DNA of 64,000 nucleotides from Herbidospora solisilvae (GCF_009901565.1 NZ_WXEW01000010.1:248001-312000); one strand, 5' to 3'. Counted from the stretch's first letter, positions 51,124 through 60,313 are shown. Numbers and translations are program-made. Notes: a model not told the origin generated them from the letters alone.

Positions 51124-53751
51124 GTGAACGCGTGGGAGCAGGTCAGGAAGTGCGTCGAGGCCGGTGACGACGCCGGGCTGGCCGCCCACGTCGGCTCGCT
51201 CACCGGGGCCGACCGCAGGGCCGTCGCCGAGTGGTTGCCCCGTCACCTGGCCGGCCTGTCGCGCGGCGAGGCCGCCGACCAGGCGTCCGGGTTGCGGGTC
51301 GCCGGGGCGGCGTGCTTCTCCGGCGCGGGGCAGGTCGCCGCGTGGCTCGACCGGCGCGACCTCCGGCTCCCGCGGTCGCCGAGGGACGACGCCGAGCGCG
51401 TCGCCGAGGTGCTCCGGGCCAGAGACGAGGCGTGGCGGCGCGACCTGGCCCACCGGCTCGTCACCGGCCTGCGGCCGGGCGACCGCAGGGGGTGGCAGAA
51501 CGTCGACGGGCAGCCCGGCTACGACCTGGCCGCGCGGCTCGCGATCGAGACCGGCATCGAGCCGCCCGAGAACGACGCCTTCGTCGTGGGCTGGTTGTGG
51601 GACGTGTGCCACCGGTTCTGGCGGGGCGGCCGGCTCGACGTGCTCCGCGACGACCCGTTCCTCGACGTCCTGACGCCCCGGCTGTTCACCGCCGAGGGCG
51701 CCGCCGCGCCCCTGATCCACGACTGGAAGTGGAACAGCGCCCACAACGAGAACACCGCCATCAGCGCGCTGGCCGACCTCGCGGCCGAGGGGCGGCTCGA
51801 CCGGCGGGCGCTGCTCGACGGGTGCGTGGCGCGGTTCCTGACCCACGGGCACGACCGCGACATCGAACCGTTCACCCTCCTGTGGGAGCGGCTGCGCCCC
51901 GAACCCGCCGAGGTCCCCGTGGTCGAGCTGATCAGGGTGCTGCCGGTGGCCGCGAACCCGCTCGCGCTGCTGGCCGTCGGCGAACTGGGCCGGGTCCCGC
52001 TCGAGTCCGGCCTGTTCGGCGAGGCCGTCGGGGCGCTGGCGTTCCGGCCGGAGAAGAAGCACGTCACGACCGCGCTCCAGTGGATCGCCCTCGCCCGGCC
52101 CGAAGAGGCCGACGGCGCGCTCGCGGCGCTGGCGGTCGTCTTCGCGCAGGAGACGCCGTCGCTCCGCGACCGTGCGGTGCGGCTGGCGCTCAGGCTGGCC
52201 CCCCACGCGTCCCCGGAGACGGCCGGCGTGATCCGGGCAGCCGCCGCGGGGTTGCCCGCGGAACTCCGCGGCCAGATCGCGGGCGCGTTCGGCGGGGTCG
52301 AGGCGGTCGAGGCCGAGCCGTCGGAGGTGCTGACGCCCGGCGAGTTGCGGGTGACCCTGGGGCTGCCCCCACTGCCGCCGGAGATCGGCTCCCCGGCCGA
52401 GCTCACGGGCCGGGTGGGGCGGGGATGGCGGTCCTACGACCCCGTCGAGGTCGAGCAGATCATGGCCGCGCTGGTGGCGTTCACCCATGTCGACCGCGAG
52501 GCGACGCTCGACGCCGTGTGGCCGTGGTGCGAGCAGGTCTGGGGGCGGGACCGCTACGTCGACCCCTCCTCCCTGGCCCGTCACGTCGGCGTGCTGCTGA
52601 CCCAGTGCGCGCTCGCGCTGGTGAACCCGGCCGAGAGCGCCGAGCTCTCCGGGCTGATCGACGAGGTCGTGGCCCGCGACCCCCGCCACGGCACGCCGTT
52701 CGACCGTTTCACCCGCGACCGGGTGCGCGAGGTGATCGCGCTGCTGGAGTCGGGCCGCACCATCCCCGTCCTGCTGGCCACCCCGACCGAGCCCACCGGA
52801 CACGTCGCCGCCGCGATGCTGGTCGACCGGGTGGCGCGGCTGGGCGACGCCGAGCCGCTGCCCCTCGACTTCTGGCAGGCGCTGCTCCGGCTGCCCCGGA
52901 CCGCCGACCCCGAGGTGGTGGCCCGCGCCGGGCGGCTGACCTCATCGGCGGGACGGCGGCTGGCCGCGTGGTTGCGCGACGGCGGCCTGGCCGACCCCGA
53001 GGTGAGCTGCGCGGTCGCGACCACGCCCGACCCCGACTCTTACGACGACCGGGAGACGTCGGCCGTGCACGCCGTCATGAGACCGGCCGTGCCCGGCCTG
53101 CCCGAGCCGATCGCCGCGTTGTGCACGCTGGAGCCCGAGGCCTGGAACCGCCACTCCGACGAGATCCGGTGGTGGCCGACGGTGCTGCCGTCGCACCGCG
53201 AGGTGGTCGCCGCCCACGTGCTCGAATGTTTCGTCGTGGGCGTTCCGGCGGGCCGCGCCCGGGTGTCGGTGTTGCGGGCGCTCGTCCAGGGAGGCGGACC
53301 GGCCGGGCGCGCGACGGCGAGCGCCGTCACGATGGCGCTCGGCCACAAGAACCCCGCGCAACGCGACCTCGCCGTCGAGGCGATCACGATCCTGGCCGTG
53401 CGCGGGGAGCTCGCCGCCGCCGATTTCGGGTGGGCCCTCGCACAGTCGGTCAGGTCGGGCGCCGTGCCGCTGAAAAGGGCGACGCCCGCCCTGGAGGAAC
53501 TCGTGTTCTCGGGAGCCCACCGGGAGACGTGGGCGATCCTGGCCGAGGCGCTGCCGCCGCTGCTGGGGCGTTCCGGGGGGCGTCCCGTCCACGGGATGGC
53601 CGACCTGCTCGGCGTGGCGGTCAAGGCGGCCGTGCTCGCCGGGGCCCGGGGCGAGGTGCCCGGCTTGGCGGAGGCGGCGGCCCGCAAGGCCACCAGCCGG
53701 GTGACCGACATGGCCCGCGTTCTTCTTGACACGATCGGCGGGCCGGAATAG
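51124..53751 (+). CDS. Large helical-repeat protein (DUF6493-like)
   Basis: 875 residues, GTG start. Predicted almost entirely helical with HEAT/ARM-like repeats throughout (ADRRAVAEWLPRHLAG, ASAVTMALGHKNPAQRDLAV, AVEAITILAVRGELAAADF). No enzymatic motif, signal peptide or transmembrane segment. The N-terminus resembles DUF6493-type proteins that usually accompany SWIM-zinc-finger, MoxR and VWA genes in actinobacteria; none of those is next to it here. It may be a scaffold or adaptor. Family assignment is tentative. Confidence 0.75.
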   Translation: MNAWEQVRKCVEAGDDAGLAAHVGSLTGADRRAVAEWLPRHLAGLSRGEAADQASGLRVAGAACFSGAGQVAAWLDRRDLRLPRSPRDDAERVAEVLRARDEAWRRDLAHRLVTGLRPGDRRGWQNVDGQPGYDLAARLAIETGIEPPENDAFVVGWLWDVCHRFWRGGRLDVLRDDPFLDVLTPRLFTAEGAAAPLIHDWKWNSAHNENTAISALADLAAEGRLDRRALLDGCVARFLTHGHDRDIEPFTLLWERLRPEPAEVPVVELIRVLPVAANPLALLAVGELGRVPLESGLFGEAVGALAFRPEKKHVTTALQWIALARPEEADGALAALAVVFAQETPSLRDRAVRLALRLAPHASPETAGVIRAAAAGLPAELRGQIAGAFGGVEAVEAEPSEVLTPGELRVTLGLPPLPPEIGSPAELTGRVGRGWRSYDPVEVEQIMAALVAFTHVDREATLDAVWPWCEQVWGRDRYVDPSSLARHVGVLLTQCALALVNPAESAELSGLIDEVVARDPRHGTPFDRFTRDRVREVIALLESGRTIPVLLATPTEPTGHVAAAMLVDRVARLGDAEPLPLDFWQALLRLPRTADPEVVARAGRLTSSAGRRLAAWLRDGGLADPEVSCAVATTPDPDSYDDRETSAVHAVMRPAVPGLPEPIAALCTLEPEAWNRHSDEIRWWPTVLPSHREVVAAHVLECFVVGVPAGRARVSVLRALVQGGGPAGRATASAVTMALGHKNPAQRDLAVEAITILAVRGELAAADFGWALAQSVRSGAVPLKRATPALEELVFSGAHRETWAILAEALPPLLGRSGGRPVHGMADLLGVAVKAAVLAGARGEVPGLAEAAARKATSRVTDMARVLLDTIGGPE

Positions 53752-53980
53752 GCGAATTCCCGCTTTATCGCAAGGGCATCGATTCGGTCCGGAAGTGCTC
53801 GAATGCGAGGCCGGTTTCGCGCGGGGGTCGCGGAAACCACCGGAATCGGCGGGCTTTCCCGCTTAACCGACAATTCCGGGTGGCCATTTCCGCGTGAGAG
53901 TTTCACGGGCGACCTGCGCTTCCTCTGCGGGGGAGTGGGCTTCGCTGGCCTGCCGACCGGGAGCGGCGGAGCATCCGGGC

Positions 53981-55063
53981 ATGAAACTGCGCATCGCCCT
54001 GATCGCCGGAGCCCTGCTCGCGATCGTCACCCCGCTCCCGGCCCTCGCGGCCGATACGACGCCGCCGTCCCGTCCCGGCGGCCTGATGTCCTGCCCGCCG
54101 CCGAGCTCGCAGGGAGGCATGGTCGGCATCTGCTGGACGCCGTCGACCGACGACAGCGGCCCGGTGGCCGGCTACGACGTGTACATGCTGACCTCGACGG
54201 GGTTCACGAAGACCTCCTCGCCCACGAGCAGCCCCACCATCGTCGGCGGTCTGGTGCGCGGACGGGCCTACTCCTTCTACCTCGTCGCCCGCGACCAGGC
54301 GGGCAACGTGAGCGCGCCCTCGTCGTTCATCACGCTCACGGCCACCACCGGCATGCAGTTGCCCTCGCCGTCGCCCGAGCCCGGCGACACGCAGCCGCCG
54401 AGCCAGCCACAGAACGTGCGCGACGGCTGCCTGGCCGACGCCGAGGGCACCGCGTTCTGCTGGAACGCGTCGACCGACAACGTCGGCGTGACCGGCTACG
54501 ACGTCTACCGTGAGACGGCCGGCGGCTGGACCAAGGTAGGCAGCGTCGGCACGACGTTCCCGATGTTCCACGAGGGCGGCCTGGTCATCGGCCAGTACTA
54601 CACCTACTCCGTGGTGGCCAGGGACGCCGCCGGCAACGTCAGCCCGCCGTCCAGCCCCACCAGGGTGCTGGCCCGGCAGGGCCTCCCCGTGCCGCCGAGC
54701 CCGAGCCCGAGTCCCAGCCCGAGCCCGACGCCGACGACCGGCGCGTGTGAGGTCGGGTACGACGGCGTGACGTGGTCGACCGGCATGAGCGTCTGGATGA
54801 CGCTGAAGAACACCGGCACGTCCGCCGTGAACGTCTGGAGCCTGGAGTTCGACTTCCCCGACGCCGGCCAGCGGCTCACCTCGGCCCACAGCGCGGTGTG
54901 GTCTCAGACGGGGCGGCATGTGACGGCGCGCAACGCCGCCTGGAACGCCGTGATCGCGCCGGGCGCGACGGTCAACCTCGGCTTCAACGGCGCCCACACG
55001 GGACAGAACCCGGAGCCGGGCGCCTTCACGCTCAACGGCCTGGCCTGCACGGTCAAGGCCTGA
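53981..55063 (+). CDS. Secreted protein with two fibronectin type III domains and a CBM2
   Basis: 360 residues. Signal peptide (KLRIALIAGALLAIVTPL, cleavage after ALA) then FnIII 1 (about 28-118, ending VSAPSSFITLTA) and a Pro/Ser linker. FnIII 2 (about 135-230, ending VSPPSSPTRVLA), a PSPSPSP linker and a C-terminal CBM2 complete it. The CBM2 has the bounding Cys pair (TGACEVGY and NGLACTVKA) and Trp in GVTWSTGMSVWM. CBM2 binds cellulose or chitin. There is no catalytic domain, so it is a binding or accessory protein. About 230 bp of non-coding sequence precede it. Confidence 0.9.
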   Translation: MKLRIALIAGALLAIVTPLPALAADTTPPSRPGGLMSCPPPSSQGGMVGICWTPSTDDSGPVAGYDVYMLTSTGFTKTSSPTSSPTIVGGLVRGRAYSFYLVARDQAGNVSAPSSFITLTATTGMQLPSPSPEPGDTQPPSQPQNVRDGCLADAEGTAFCWNASTDNVGVTGYDVYRETAGGWTKVGSVGTTFPMFHEGGLVIGQYYTYSVVARDAAGNVSPPSSPTRVLARQGLPVPPSPSPSPSPSPTPTTGACEVGYDGVTWSTGMSVWMTLKNTGTSAVNVWSLEFDFPDAGQRLTSAHSAVWSQTGRHVTARNAAWNAVIAPGATVNLGFNGAHTGQNPEPGAFTLNGLACTVKA

Positions 55064-55069
55064 CCGCCG

Positions 55070-55096
55070 GGGTGCCGGGGGTCCACTCCGGCACCC
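55070..55096. terminator. Bidirectional terminator hairpin
   Basis: GGGTGCCGG (55070-55078) and CCGGCACCC (55088-55096), exact arms with a 9-nt loop, between the CBM2 gene (stop 55063) and the converging small membrane gene (stop 55098). Confidence 0.65.
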
Positions 55097-55097
55097 T

Positions 55098-55355
55098 TCA
55101 CACGGTGTGCCGCTGACGCAGCCGCCGGATGACGACGATCAGGTCGGCGATCGCGATCACCGCGAGGACGGCCATGATCACGCCCAGGAACACAATGCCG
55201 ATCAGGAAGGCCAGCACGGCCACGGCGGCGCAGATCAGCACACCGAAGATCGCCAGCACCAGCCGGAGGCCGAGCGCACTCTCCGGGCGCTCGGACGTCG
55301 GCGAGAAGGTCTCCCAGAACCTGTCGCCGAGCCTCTTCGCACGTCCCCCGTCGAT
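55098..55355 (-). CDS. Small DUF6343-like membrane protein, possible ATC start
   Basis: About 85 residues: a hydrophilic start (RFWETFSPTSERPES), the segment ALGLRLVLAIFGVLICAAV and a second hydrophobic stretch (VIMAVLAVIAIADLIVV) ending in basic residues. The order resembles DUF6343 proteins. The frame has no ATG, GTG or TTG before the first membrane segment; an ATC at 55355 lies behind GGAGGGAGAGG, and an in-frame stop lies further upstream. Either ATC is used, or the gene is broken by a point change or error. Confidence 0.5.
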   Translation of the reverse strand: MDGGRAKRLGDRFWETFSPTSERPESALGLRLVLAIFGVLICAAVAVLAFLIGIVFLGVIMAVLAVIAIADLIVVIRRLRQRHTV

Positions 55356-55515
55356 GGCCCTCTCCCTCCGGTGCCTCCCACGCTAACGGGGCAGGCCGGG
55401 CCTGTCGCCATGGCCGGGTAAGGTCCTGCCCCCACCTGCGCAAACGGCGACATCGTGCATAAAGTGGCTGGTGGAAGGCCTGTGTCGACCACGATCAGGA
55501 TGGGGGCGGTCGCCC

Positions 55516-56208
55516 GTGGCCAGGTTGCTTTTCATGATGCCCGCGGCGTCGTACTGGACGCTCAAGGACGGGACCCGGCACGCCACCGGGTACTGGGCCG
55601 AGGAGTTCGCGGCCCCCTACCGGGCGCTCACCGAGGCGGGGCACCAGATCACGGTCGCCACGCCGGGCGGGGTCGTCCCGACCGTCGACATGATGAGCCT
55701 GCGGCCCGACATGGCGGGCGGCGCGCAGGAGGCGCTCGACCTGGAGGCGACGATCCGCCTCGCGGAGGAGCTGCGGCGGCCGATCCGGCTGTCCGAGGCG
55801 CGGCTGGAGGACTACGACGCCGTCTACTGCCCGGGCGGGCACGGTCCGATGGAGGACCTGTGCGCCGACGCCGACGCGGGGCGGTTGCTGACGGCGGCGC
55901 TGGCCTCCGGAAAGCCGCTGGCCATCGTCTGCCACGGGCCCGCCTCGCTGCTGGCGACGCGGGTGCGCGGCGAGTCGCCGTTCGCCGGATACCAGGTCAC
56001 CGCGTTCTCCAACGAGGAGGAGGAAGGCGTCGGGCTGGCGTCCAAGGCGCGGTGGCTGCTGGAGGACGAGCTCGTCCGGCTCGGCGTCGACTTCACCAAG
56101 GGCGAGCCGTGGAAGCCCTACACGGTCGTCGACCACAACCTGCTGACCGGGCAGAACCCCGCGTCGGCCGCGGTGCTGGGCGAGCAGTTGCTCAAGGTGC
56201 TCCACTAG
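55516..56208 (+). CDS. DJ-1/PfpI-family class I glutamine amidotransferase-like protein
   Basis: 230 residues, the length of Hsp31/YhbO-Hsp31-like members. Nucleophile elbow LAIVCHGPASLL with Cys139-His140, EEFAAPY with the conserved Glu near 30 and DAVYCPGGHGPMEDL. These proteins act as glyoxalase III/deglycase-like enzymes or chaperones. GTG at 55516 is the start that gives the family's usual N-terminus. The 3' end overlaps the converging MFS gene by 17 bp. Confidence 0.9.
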   Translation: MARLLFMMPAASYWTLKDGTRHATGYWAEEFAAPYRALTEAGHQITVATPGGVVPTVDMMSLRPDMAGGAQEALDLEATIRLAEELRRPIRLSEARLEDYDAVYCPGGHGPMEDLCADADAGRLLTAALASGKPLAIVCHGPASLLATRVRGESPFAGYQVTAFSNEEEEGVGLASKARWLLEDELVRLGVDFTKGEPWKPYTVVDHNLLTGQNPASAAVLGEQLLKVLH

Positions 56209-57442
56209 GGGCGGGCGCGTCGTCGTGGGCGATGTGCCTGAGCTGCCGCCACAGGACGACCAGGAACACCGCCGAACCGGCGAACGCGAACCAGAACGGG
56301 GCCGCGACCCCGAAGCGGGTGGCCAGGACGCCGCCGATCAGTGAGCCGACCACCAGGCCGGCGTACACGCAGACGGTGTTGACGCTGCCCACGCGGCCCT
56401 GCAGTTCGGCGGGGACCGCGCGCTGGCGGACGGTGAGCGAGGTGGTGCCCCAGATGAACGCGTGCGCGCCGAAGACCAGGAAGATCGCTCCCGCGATCCA
56501 CGGGGAGTGGGTCAGGGCCAGACCCAGGTGGGTGAGCGTCTCGATGACGAGCCCGATCCGCATCAGCGCGCCGAGGCTGACCCTGCGGGTGATGGCCCCG
56601 TAGAGGCCGGTGCCGATCAGGCCGCCGACGCCGCCGATGGTGGTCATCAGGCCGAAGCCCAGGGCGCCGAGGCCGAGTTGCTCCTGGGTGTAGAGGACGA
56701 GGACCGACCAGGCCGCGCCGAACGTGAAGTTGAAGATCAGGATGGTCAGGACCAGCGTGCGGACGGCCGCGTGGCGGGCGGTCCAGCGGAAGCCCTCGAC
56801 CAGCTCGCGCACGGCGTTCGGCTTCGCCCCGTCGGCCTGGCGGGGGTGCGGCGGCAGGGTGATCCGCGCGACCAGCACGATCGCCGCCGCCACCAGGAGG
56901 AGCTGACCGGCGAACGGCCAGGCCAGTCCGAGGCCGAACAGCGCCGCGCCGACGGGCGGCCCGGCGAGCTGGTTGAGCGTGATGAACCCGGTGCCCAGGC
57001 GGGCGTTGGCGACGACGAGGTCGTCGCGGCCGACCATCATCGGCGTGAGCGTGGCGGTGGCGTTGTCGGCGAAGACCTCGGCGACGGCGCGCAGCGCCAG
57101 CAGCACCAGCGCCGACTCGACCGTCACCCGGCCGGTCGCCATCAGCACGACGAGCAGGACCAGCACCAGCGCCCGCGCCGCGTTCGCGGCCAGCACGATC
57201 CTGCGCCGGTCGTGCCGGTCGGACAACACGCCCGCGTACAGGCCGAACAGCAGGGGAGGCGCCCAGCTCACCAGCGCCGACAACGAGATCATCAGCGGGT
57301 CGCTCGTCAGCGACGCGACCAGCAGCGGCCCGGCCGCGGCGGCGATCCCGTCACCCAGGTTCGACAACCAGCTCGACGCCAGCAACCACCGGAAACCCCG
57401 CCCGAGGCGCGCGGGCAGCACTCGTTCCACAACTGTGACCAC
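56192..57442 (-). CDS. MFS transporter (enterobactin exporter/tetracycline-resistance-like MFS_3)
   Basis: 416 residues with about 12 hydrophobic helices. RWLLASSWLSNLGDGIAAAA opens helix 1; the loop 2-3 signature is GVLSDRHDRRRIVL; the family trait VFADNATATLTPMMV follows. This is the MFS_3 group of small-molecule exporters. GTG at 57442 is preferred because the longer TTG-started frame (to 57481) adds residues with no ribosome site. Substrate unknown. Confidence 0.87.
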   Translation of the reverse strand: MVTVVERVLPARLGRGFRWLLASSWLSNLGDGIAAAAGPLLVASLTSDPLMISLSALVSWAPPLLFGLYAGVLSDRHDRRRIVLAANAARALVLVLLVVLMATGRVTVESALVLLALRAVAEVFADNATATLTPMMVGRDDLVVANARLGTGFITLNQLAGPPVGAALFGLGLAWPFAGQLLLVAAAIVLVARITLPPHPRQADGAKPNAVRELVEGFRWTARHAAVRTLVLTILIFNFTFGAAWSVLVLYTQEQLGLGALGFGLMTTIGGVGGLIGTGLYGAITRRVSLGALMRIGLVIETLTHLGLALTHSPWIAGAIFLVFGAHAFIWGTTSLTVRQRAVPAELQGRVGSVNTVCVYAGLVVGSLIGGVLATRFGVAAPFWFAFAGSAVFLVVLWRQLRHIAHDDAPAPSGAP

Positions 57443-57589
57443 GGGCGCAAGACCATACGTCCCGGAGAAGAGGGCGGGCAACGCGTTTTCCGGCGAAGCG
57501 GCGGGTTCCGGCGCGGCCGGTCGGCGCCGGTCGCGGCGCGTGCGGTGGGCGGCGGTCGGCGCCGGCGGGCGGAGCCGTAACGGAGAATC

Positions 57590-58558
57590 TCAGTGTTCGT
57601 AGCGGGCGGCGAGCGCGGCGGCGCGGTCGCGCAGGGCGGTGCGCAACCACTGGGGCGCGAGGGCCTCCGCGCCCGCGCCCAGCCGCCACAACGCCCACAC
57701 GGCGTGCCGGGGGTCCTGGAAGGTGACCTCCAGCCGCAGCCGGCCGTCGGGTTCGGTCTTCTCGGTGAGCACGGCCACGGCGGTGCCGGCGAGTTCCTCC
57801 CGGCGCGCCGCGTCGATCAGGACCGGCACGGTGACCTGGTCGCCGCCCGCGCGGAACCGGGTGCCGCGTTCCTGCCAGGCCCGGTCGAGGTCGACCCGCT
57901 CGGGCCGCTCGGCCGGTTCGGCCAGCTCCTCGACGGCCGTGATGCGCGACAACCGGTAGGTCCGGTCGGCGCCCGACCGCGTGGCCAGCAGATATCCCCG
58001 GTCGCGCACGGTCACCAGGCCGATCGGGTCGACGGTGCGCCACTCCGGGTCCTGGTCGGCGGCGGCGTAGTGGATGCGCAGCTTGCGCCCGGCCAGCACC
58101 GCGCGCAGCACCCCGGCCACCACGGCGCCGGGCGCCTCGTCGTGCACCAGCCGCCGCGACAGCAGGTCGGTCTCCGGATCGATGAGCAGCCGTTCGGCCG
58201 CCCCCACGGCGGTGTCGCGATAACGGTCGGGCAGCGCGTCGACCACCTTGAGCATCGCCGACGCCAGCGCCGAACCGAGCCCGAACGCCTGCGCGCCGCG
58301 CCGCGACCCCGCGATCAGCAGCGCGAGGGCCTCGTCGGGGGTCAGCCCGGTCAGCTCGGTGCGGAACCCGGGCAGCAGCGCGAACCCGCCGTGCCGGCCG
58401 CGTTCGGCGTAGACCGGCACGCCCGCCGCCGACAGCGCCTCGATGTCGCGCAGGACGGTCCGGGCCGACACCTCCAGCTCCCGGGCCAGCGCCGGGGCGG
58501 ACATCCGGCCGTGCCGCCGGAGCAGCAGGACGAGGGAGACCAGCCGGTCGGCACGCAT
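57590..58558 (-). CDS. WYL-domain transcriptional regulator (YafY type)
   Basis: 322 residues: DeoR-type winged helix (MSAPALARELEVSARTVLRD, about 19-38), WYL domain around 150-215 (GRKLRIHYAAADQDPEW, TYRLSRITAVE) and a C-terminal WCX region. WYL proteins sense nucleotides or other ligands. TAGGGT (58570-58565) ends 6 nt before the ATG. It is divergent from the RidA gene with an inverted repeat in between, a common arrangement for YafY-like repressors. Confidence 0.9.
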   Translation of the reverse strand: MRADRLVSLVLLLRRHGRMSAPALARELEVSARTVLRDIEALSAAGVPVYAERGRHGGFALLPGFRTELTGLTPDEALALLIAGSRRGAQAFGLGSALASAMLKVVDALPDRYRDTAVGAAERLLIDPETDLLSRRLVHDEAPGAVVAGVLRAVLAGRKLRIHYAAADQDPEWRTVDPIGLVTVRDRGYLLATRSGADRTYRLSRITAVEELAEPAERPERVDLDRAWQERGTRFRAGGDQVTVPVLIDAARREELAGTAVAVLTEKTEPDGRLRLEVTFQDPRHAVWALWRLGAGAEALAPQWLRTALRDRAAALAARYEH

Positions 58559-58579
58559 GGGAAAACCCTAGGAGGAATA

Positions 58580-58598
58580 CACGACAGAGGATGTCGTG
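58580..58598. promoter_or_regulatory. Operator candidate of the WYL regulator
   Basis: CACGACA (58580-58586) and TGTCGTG (58592-58598) are exact arms 5 nt apart, about 10 bp upstream of the regulator's -10 element. Confidence 0.6.
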
Positions 58599-58657
58599 AT
58601 TCACCGGAAGGCTCCTGTCCCGTACGACGAACGCAGACGAAACGAACGGAGCCTCTC

Positions 58658-59059
58658 GTGGCGATGCGGCGAACGGCCGTCAACCCGGTGACGTGGTCGG
58701 TGGAATTCGGCTTCGACCAGGGCGAACTCGTGTCGGGGCAGACCCGGACCCTCTACGTCTCGGGTCAGACCGCGACGAACGCCGAGGGCAAGCCCGAGCA
58801 CCTCGACGACATGGCGGGACAGGTGGCGCTGAGCCTGGGCAACCTGGAGGCGGTGCTCGCGGAGGCGGGCATGTCGCTGGAGAACCTGGTGCGGCTGAAC
58901 GTCTACACGACCGACGTCGACCTGCTGCTCCGGCACTACGGCGGGCTGGCGGCGCGGCTGGGCGCGGCCGGGGTGGCGCCGGCCATGACGATGCTGGGGG
59001 TGGCGCGGCTGGCCGTCCCGGGGCTGATGGTCGAACTGGAGGGCACCGCCGTGGCGTGA
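58658..59059 (+). CDS. RidA-family (YjgF/YER057c/UK114) protein
   Basis: 133 residues: LVSGQTRTLYVSGQTATNAEG, GQVALSLGNLEAVLAEAG and NLVRLNVYTTDVD are the family core. The deaminase Arg usually found in RidA (in an RxxxPAR-like C-terminal segment) is not obvious here, where APAMTMLGVARLAVPGLMVE occurs, so it may be a Rid subfamily without imine deaminase activity. GTG at 58658 has GGAG 6 nt upstream; ATG at 58664 is the alternative. Confidence 0.88.
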   Translation: MAMRRTAVNPVTWSVEFGFDQGELVSGQTRTLYVSGQTATNAEGKPEHLDDMAGQVALSLGNLEAVLAEAGMSLENLVRLNVYTTDVDLLLRHYGGLAARLGAAGVAPAMTMLGVARLAVPGLMVELEGTAVA

Positions 59060-59107
59060 GGCAGGGGAATCATCCGACGTCATGGCCTGGGCGCCGCCCA
59101 CTAGCAC

Positions 59108-59136
59108 GCGGGGGCGGGGCGAGGCCCCGCCCCCGC
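59108..59136. terminator. Bidirectional terminator hairpin
   Basis: GCGGGGGCGGGGC (59108-59120), loop GAG, GCCCCGCCCCCGC (59124-59136): a perfect 13-bp stem between converging genes (stops at 59059 and 59143). Confidence 0.8.
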
Positions 59137-59142
59137 CACCTC

Positions 59143-60222
59143 TTACTGGGTCGAGGTGTACGACACGAACGACGCGCGGTCGGCCCGGGTCACCCCGGTC
59201 CAGCACTGCACGTTCCGCACCGTGGCGACGGCGCCCGTGGTGTTCCACAGGGTCTGCAGGTTGCAGTGGTCAGGGTTGTTCCCGTACGCCGTGACCTGCA
59301 CGTGGTCGATCGGGAAGCCGACCCGGGGGAAGGTGACCATACGCAGGCCCACCCCCGACGACCGCACGGTGTTGACCACGCCCTGCGAGTTGTAGTTGAC
59401 CCCCGCGGGCGCCGGCGCGTAGGGCCCGGGGTTGGCCGGCGTGTGGTCGAAGGTGTACGCGAACGCCTTCGGCGGCACCCAGCGCCCGTTGATGTTGCGC
59501 TCCCGCTGGTAGGTCAGGCTCCAGCCGGAGTTCATCGGGGTGTTCACCGCGTTGAAGCACCGCACCTCGATCTGCTGCACCGCCACCCCGGGGGCCCAGT
59601 TGACGACCTTGCACCTGGCCTGGGTCAGGTCGTTCTGCGCCGTCACCTGGATGTTCCCGGCCGGGGTCGCGAAGCCGAGGCCGTTCATGTCGACCTTGTA
59701 CCAGCCCACCCCCAGCACGCTGACGACGTTGGCGCCGCCCGCGGAGTTGAAGGAGGCGACGGTCCCGCCGTTGTAGTGCACGTATCCGAAGCCCTGCCCG
59801 GCGGGCCCGACCATCGGGGGCGTGCTTTCCGACCAGGTGACCGTGAACGGCGTGGTGACCGGCGCGCCGCCGAACTGGTGACACCTGACCACGACGATCT
59901 GGTCGGGGCCGACCGGCGTCCACTTGGCGACCTGGCAGATGTAGGGCGCGTTGGCCACCGCGGTGGCGTGGGCGACGCCGCCGGGGCCCGCGATCTGCGG
60001 GAACCGGACGATCGTCTCGCCGGGCACGCCCGGGGTCACGCTGACGTTGAAGCCGCCCGGCCAGCTTCCAGCCTGGTGGGCAAGGCTGGGGATTCCGGCG
60101 GGGACGTCGACGTAGGCGTAGCCCCAGCGGTTGGGGACGGCGGCCTGCGCGGGGCTCGCGGCGACCTGCACGAGCCCGAGGGCGATCGCGACCGCCATCA
60201 GGACCCTCGATAATCGCGTCAC
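59143..60222 (-). CDS. Secreted protein with three tandem repeats, function unknown
   Basis: 359 residues. Sec signal peptide (RVLMAVAIALGLVQVAAS, cleavage after AQA near 27). The mature part contains three repeats of about 105-110 residues. Each begins with an aromatic-Ala/Gly-Tyr motif (RWGYAYVDVPAG, GFGYVHYNGG, AFAYTFDHTP) and has ITAQ/VTAYG-like strands. Two Cys are spaced about 16-17 apart (ICQVAKW...VRCHQFG, RCKVVNW...VRCFNA, HCNLQTLW...VQCWTG). It is probably three disulfide-stabilised beta domains. GGAAGGA precedes the GTG. No known family. Confidence 0.85.
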   Translation of the reverse strand: MTRLSRVLMAVAIALGLVQVAASPAQAAVPNRWGYAYVDVPAGIPSLAHQAGSWPGGFNVSVTPGVPGETIVRFPQIAGPGGVAHATAVANAPYICQVAKWTPVGPDQIVVVRCHQFGGAPVTTPFTVTWSESTPPMVGPAGQGFGYVHYNGGTVASFNSAGGANVVSVLGVGWYKVDMNGLGFATPAGNIQVTAQNDLTQARCKVVNWAPGVAVQQIEVRCFNAVNTPMNSGWSLTYQRERNINGRWVPPKAFAYTFDHTPANPGPYAPAPAGVNYNSQGVVNTVRSSGVGLRMVTFPRVGFPIDHVQVTAYGNNPDHCNLQTLWNTTGAVATVRNVQCWTGVTRADRASFVSYTSTQ

Positions 60223-60313
60223 GTTTTTCCTTCCGGTGTGGGGAATGTCGTCACGCCGTTCATAAACCGGAAACGCGATTGTGAGAAGCGGGGATCCCGC
60301 TAAGTGAGACGGT

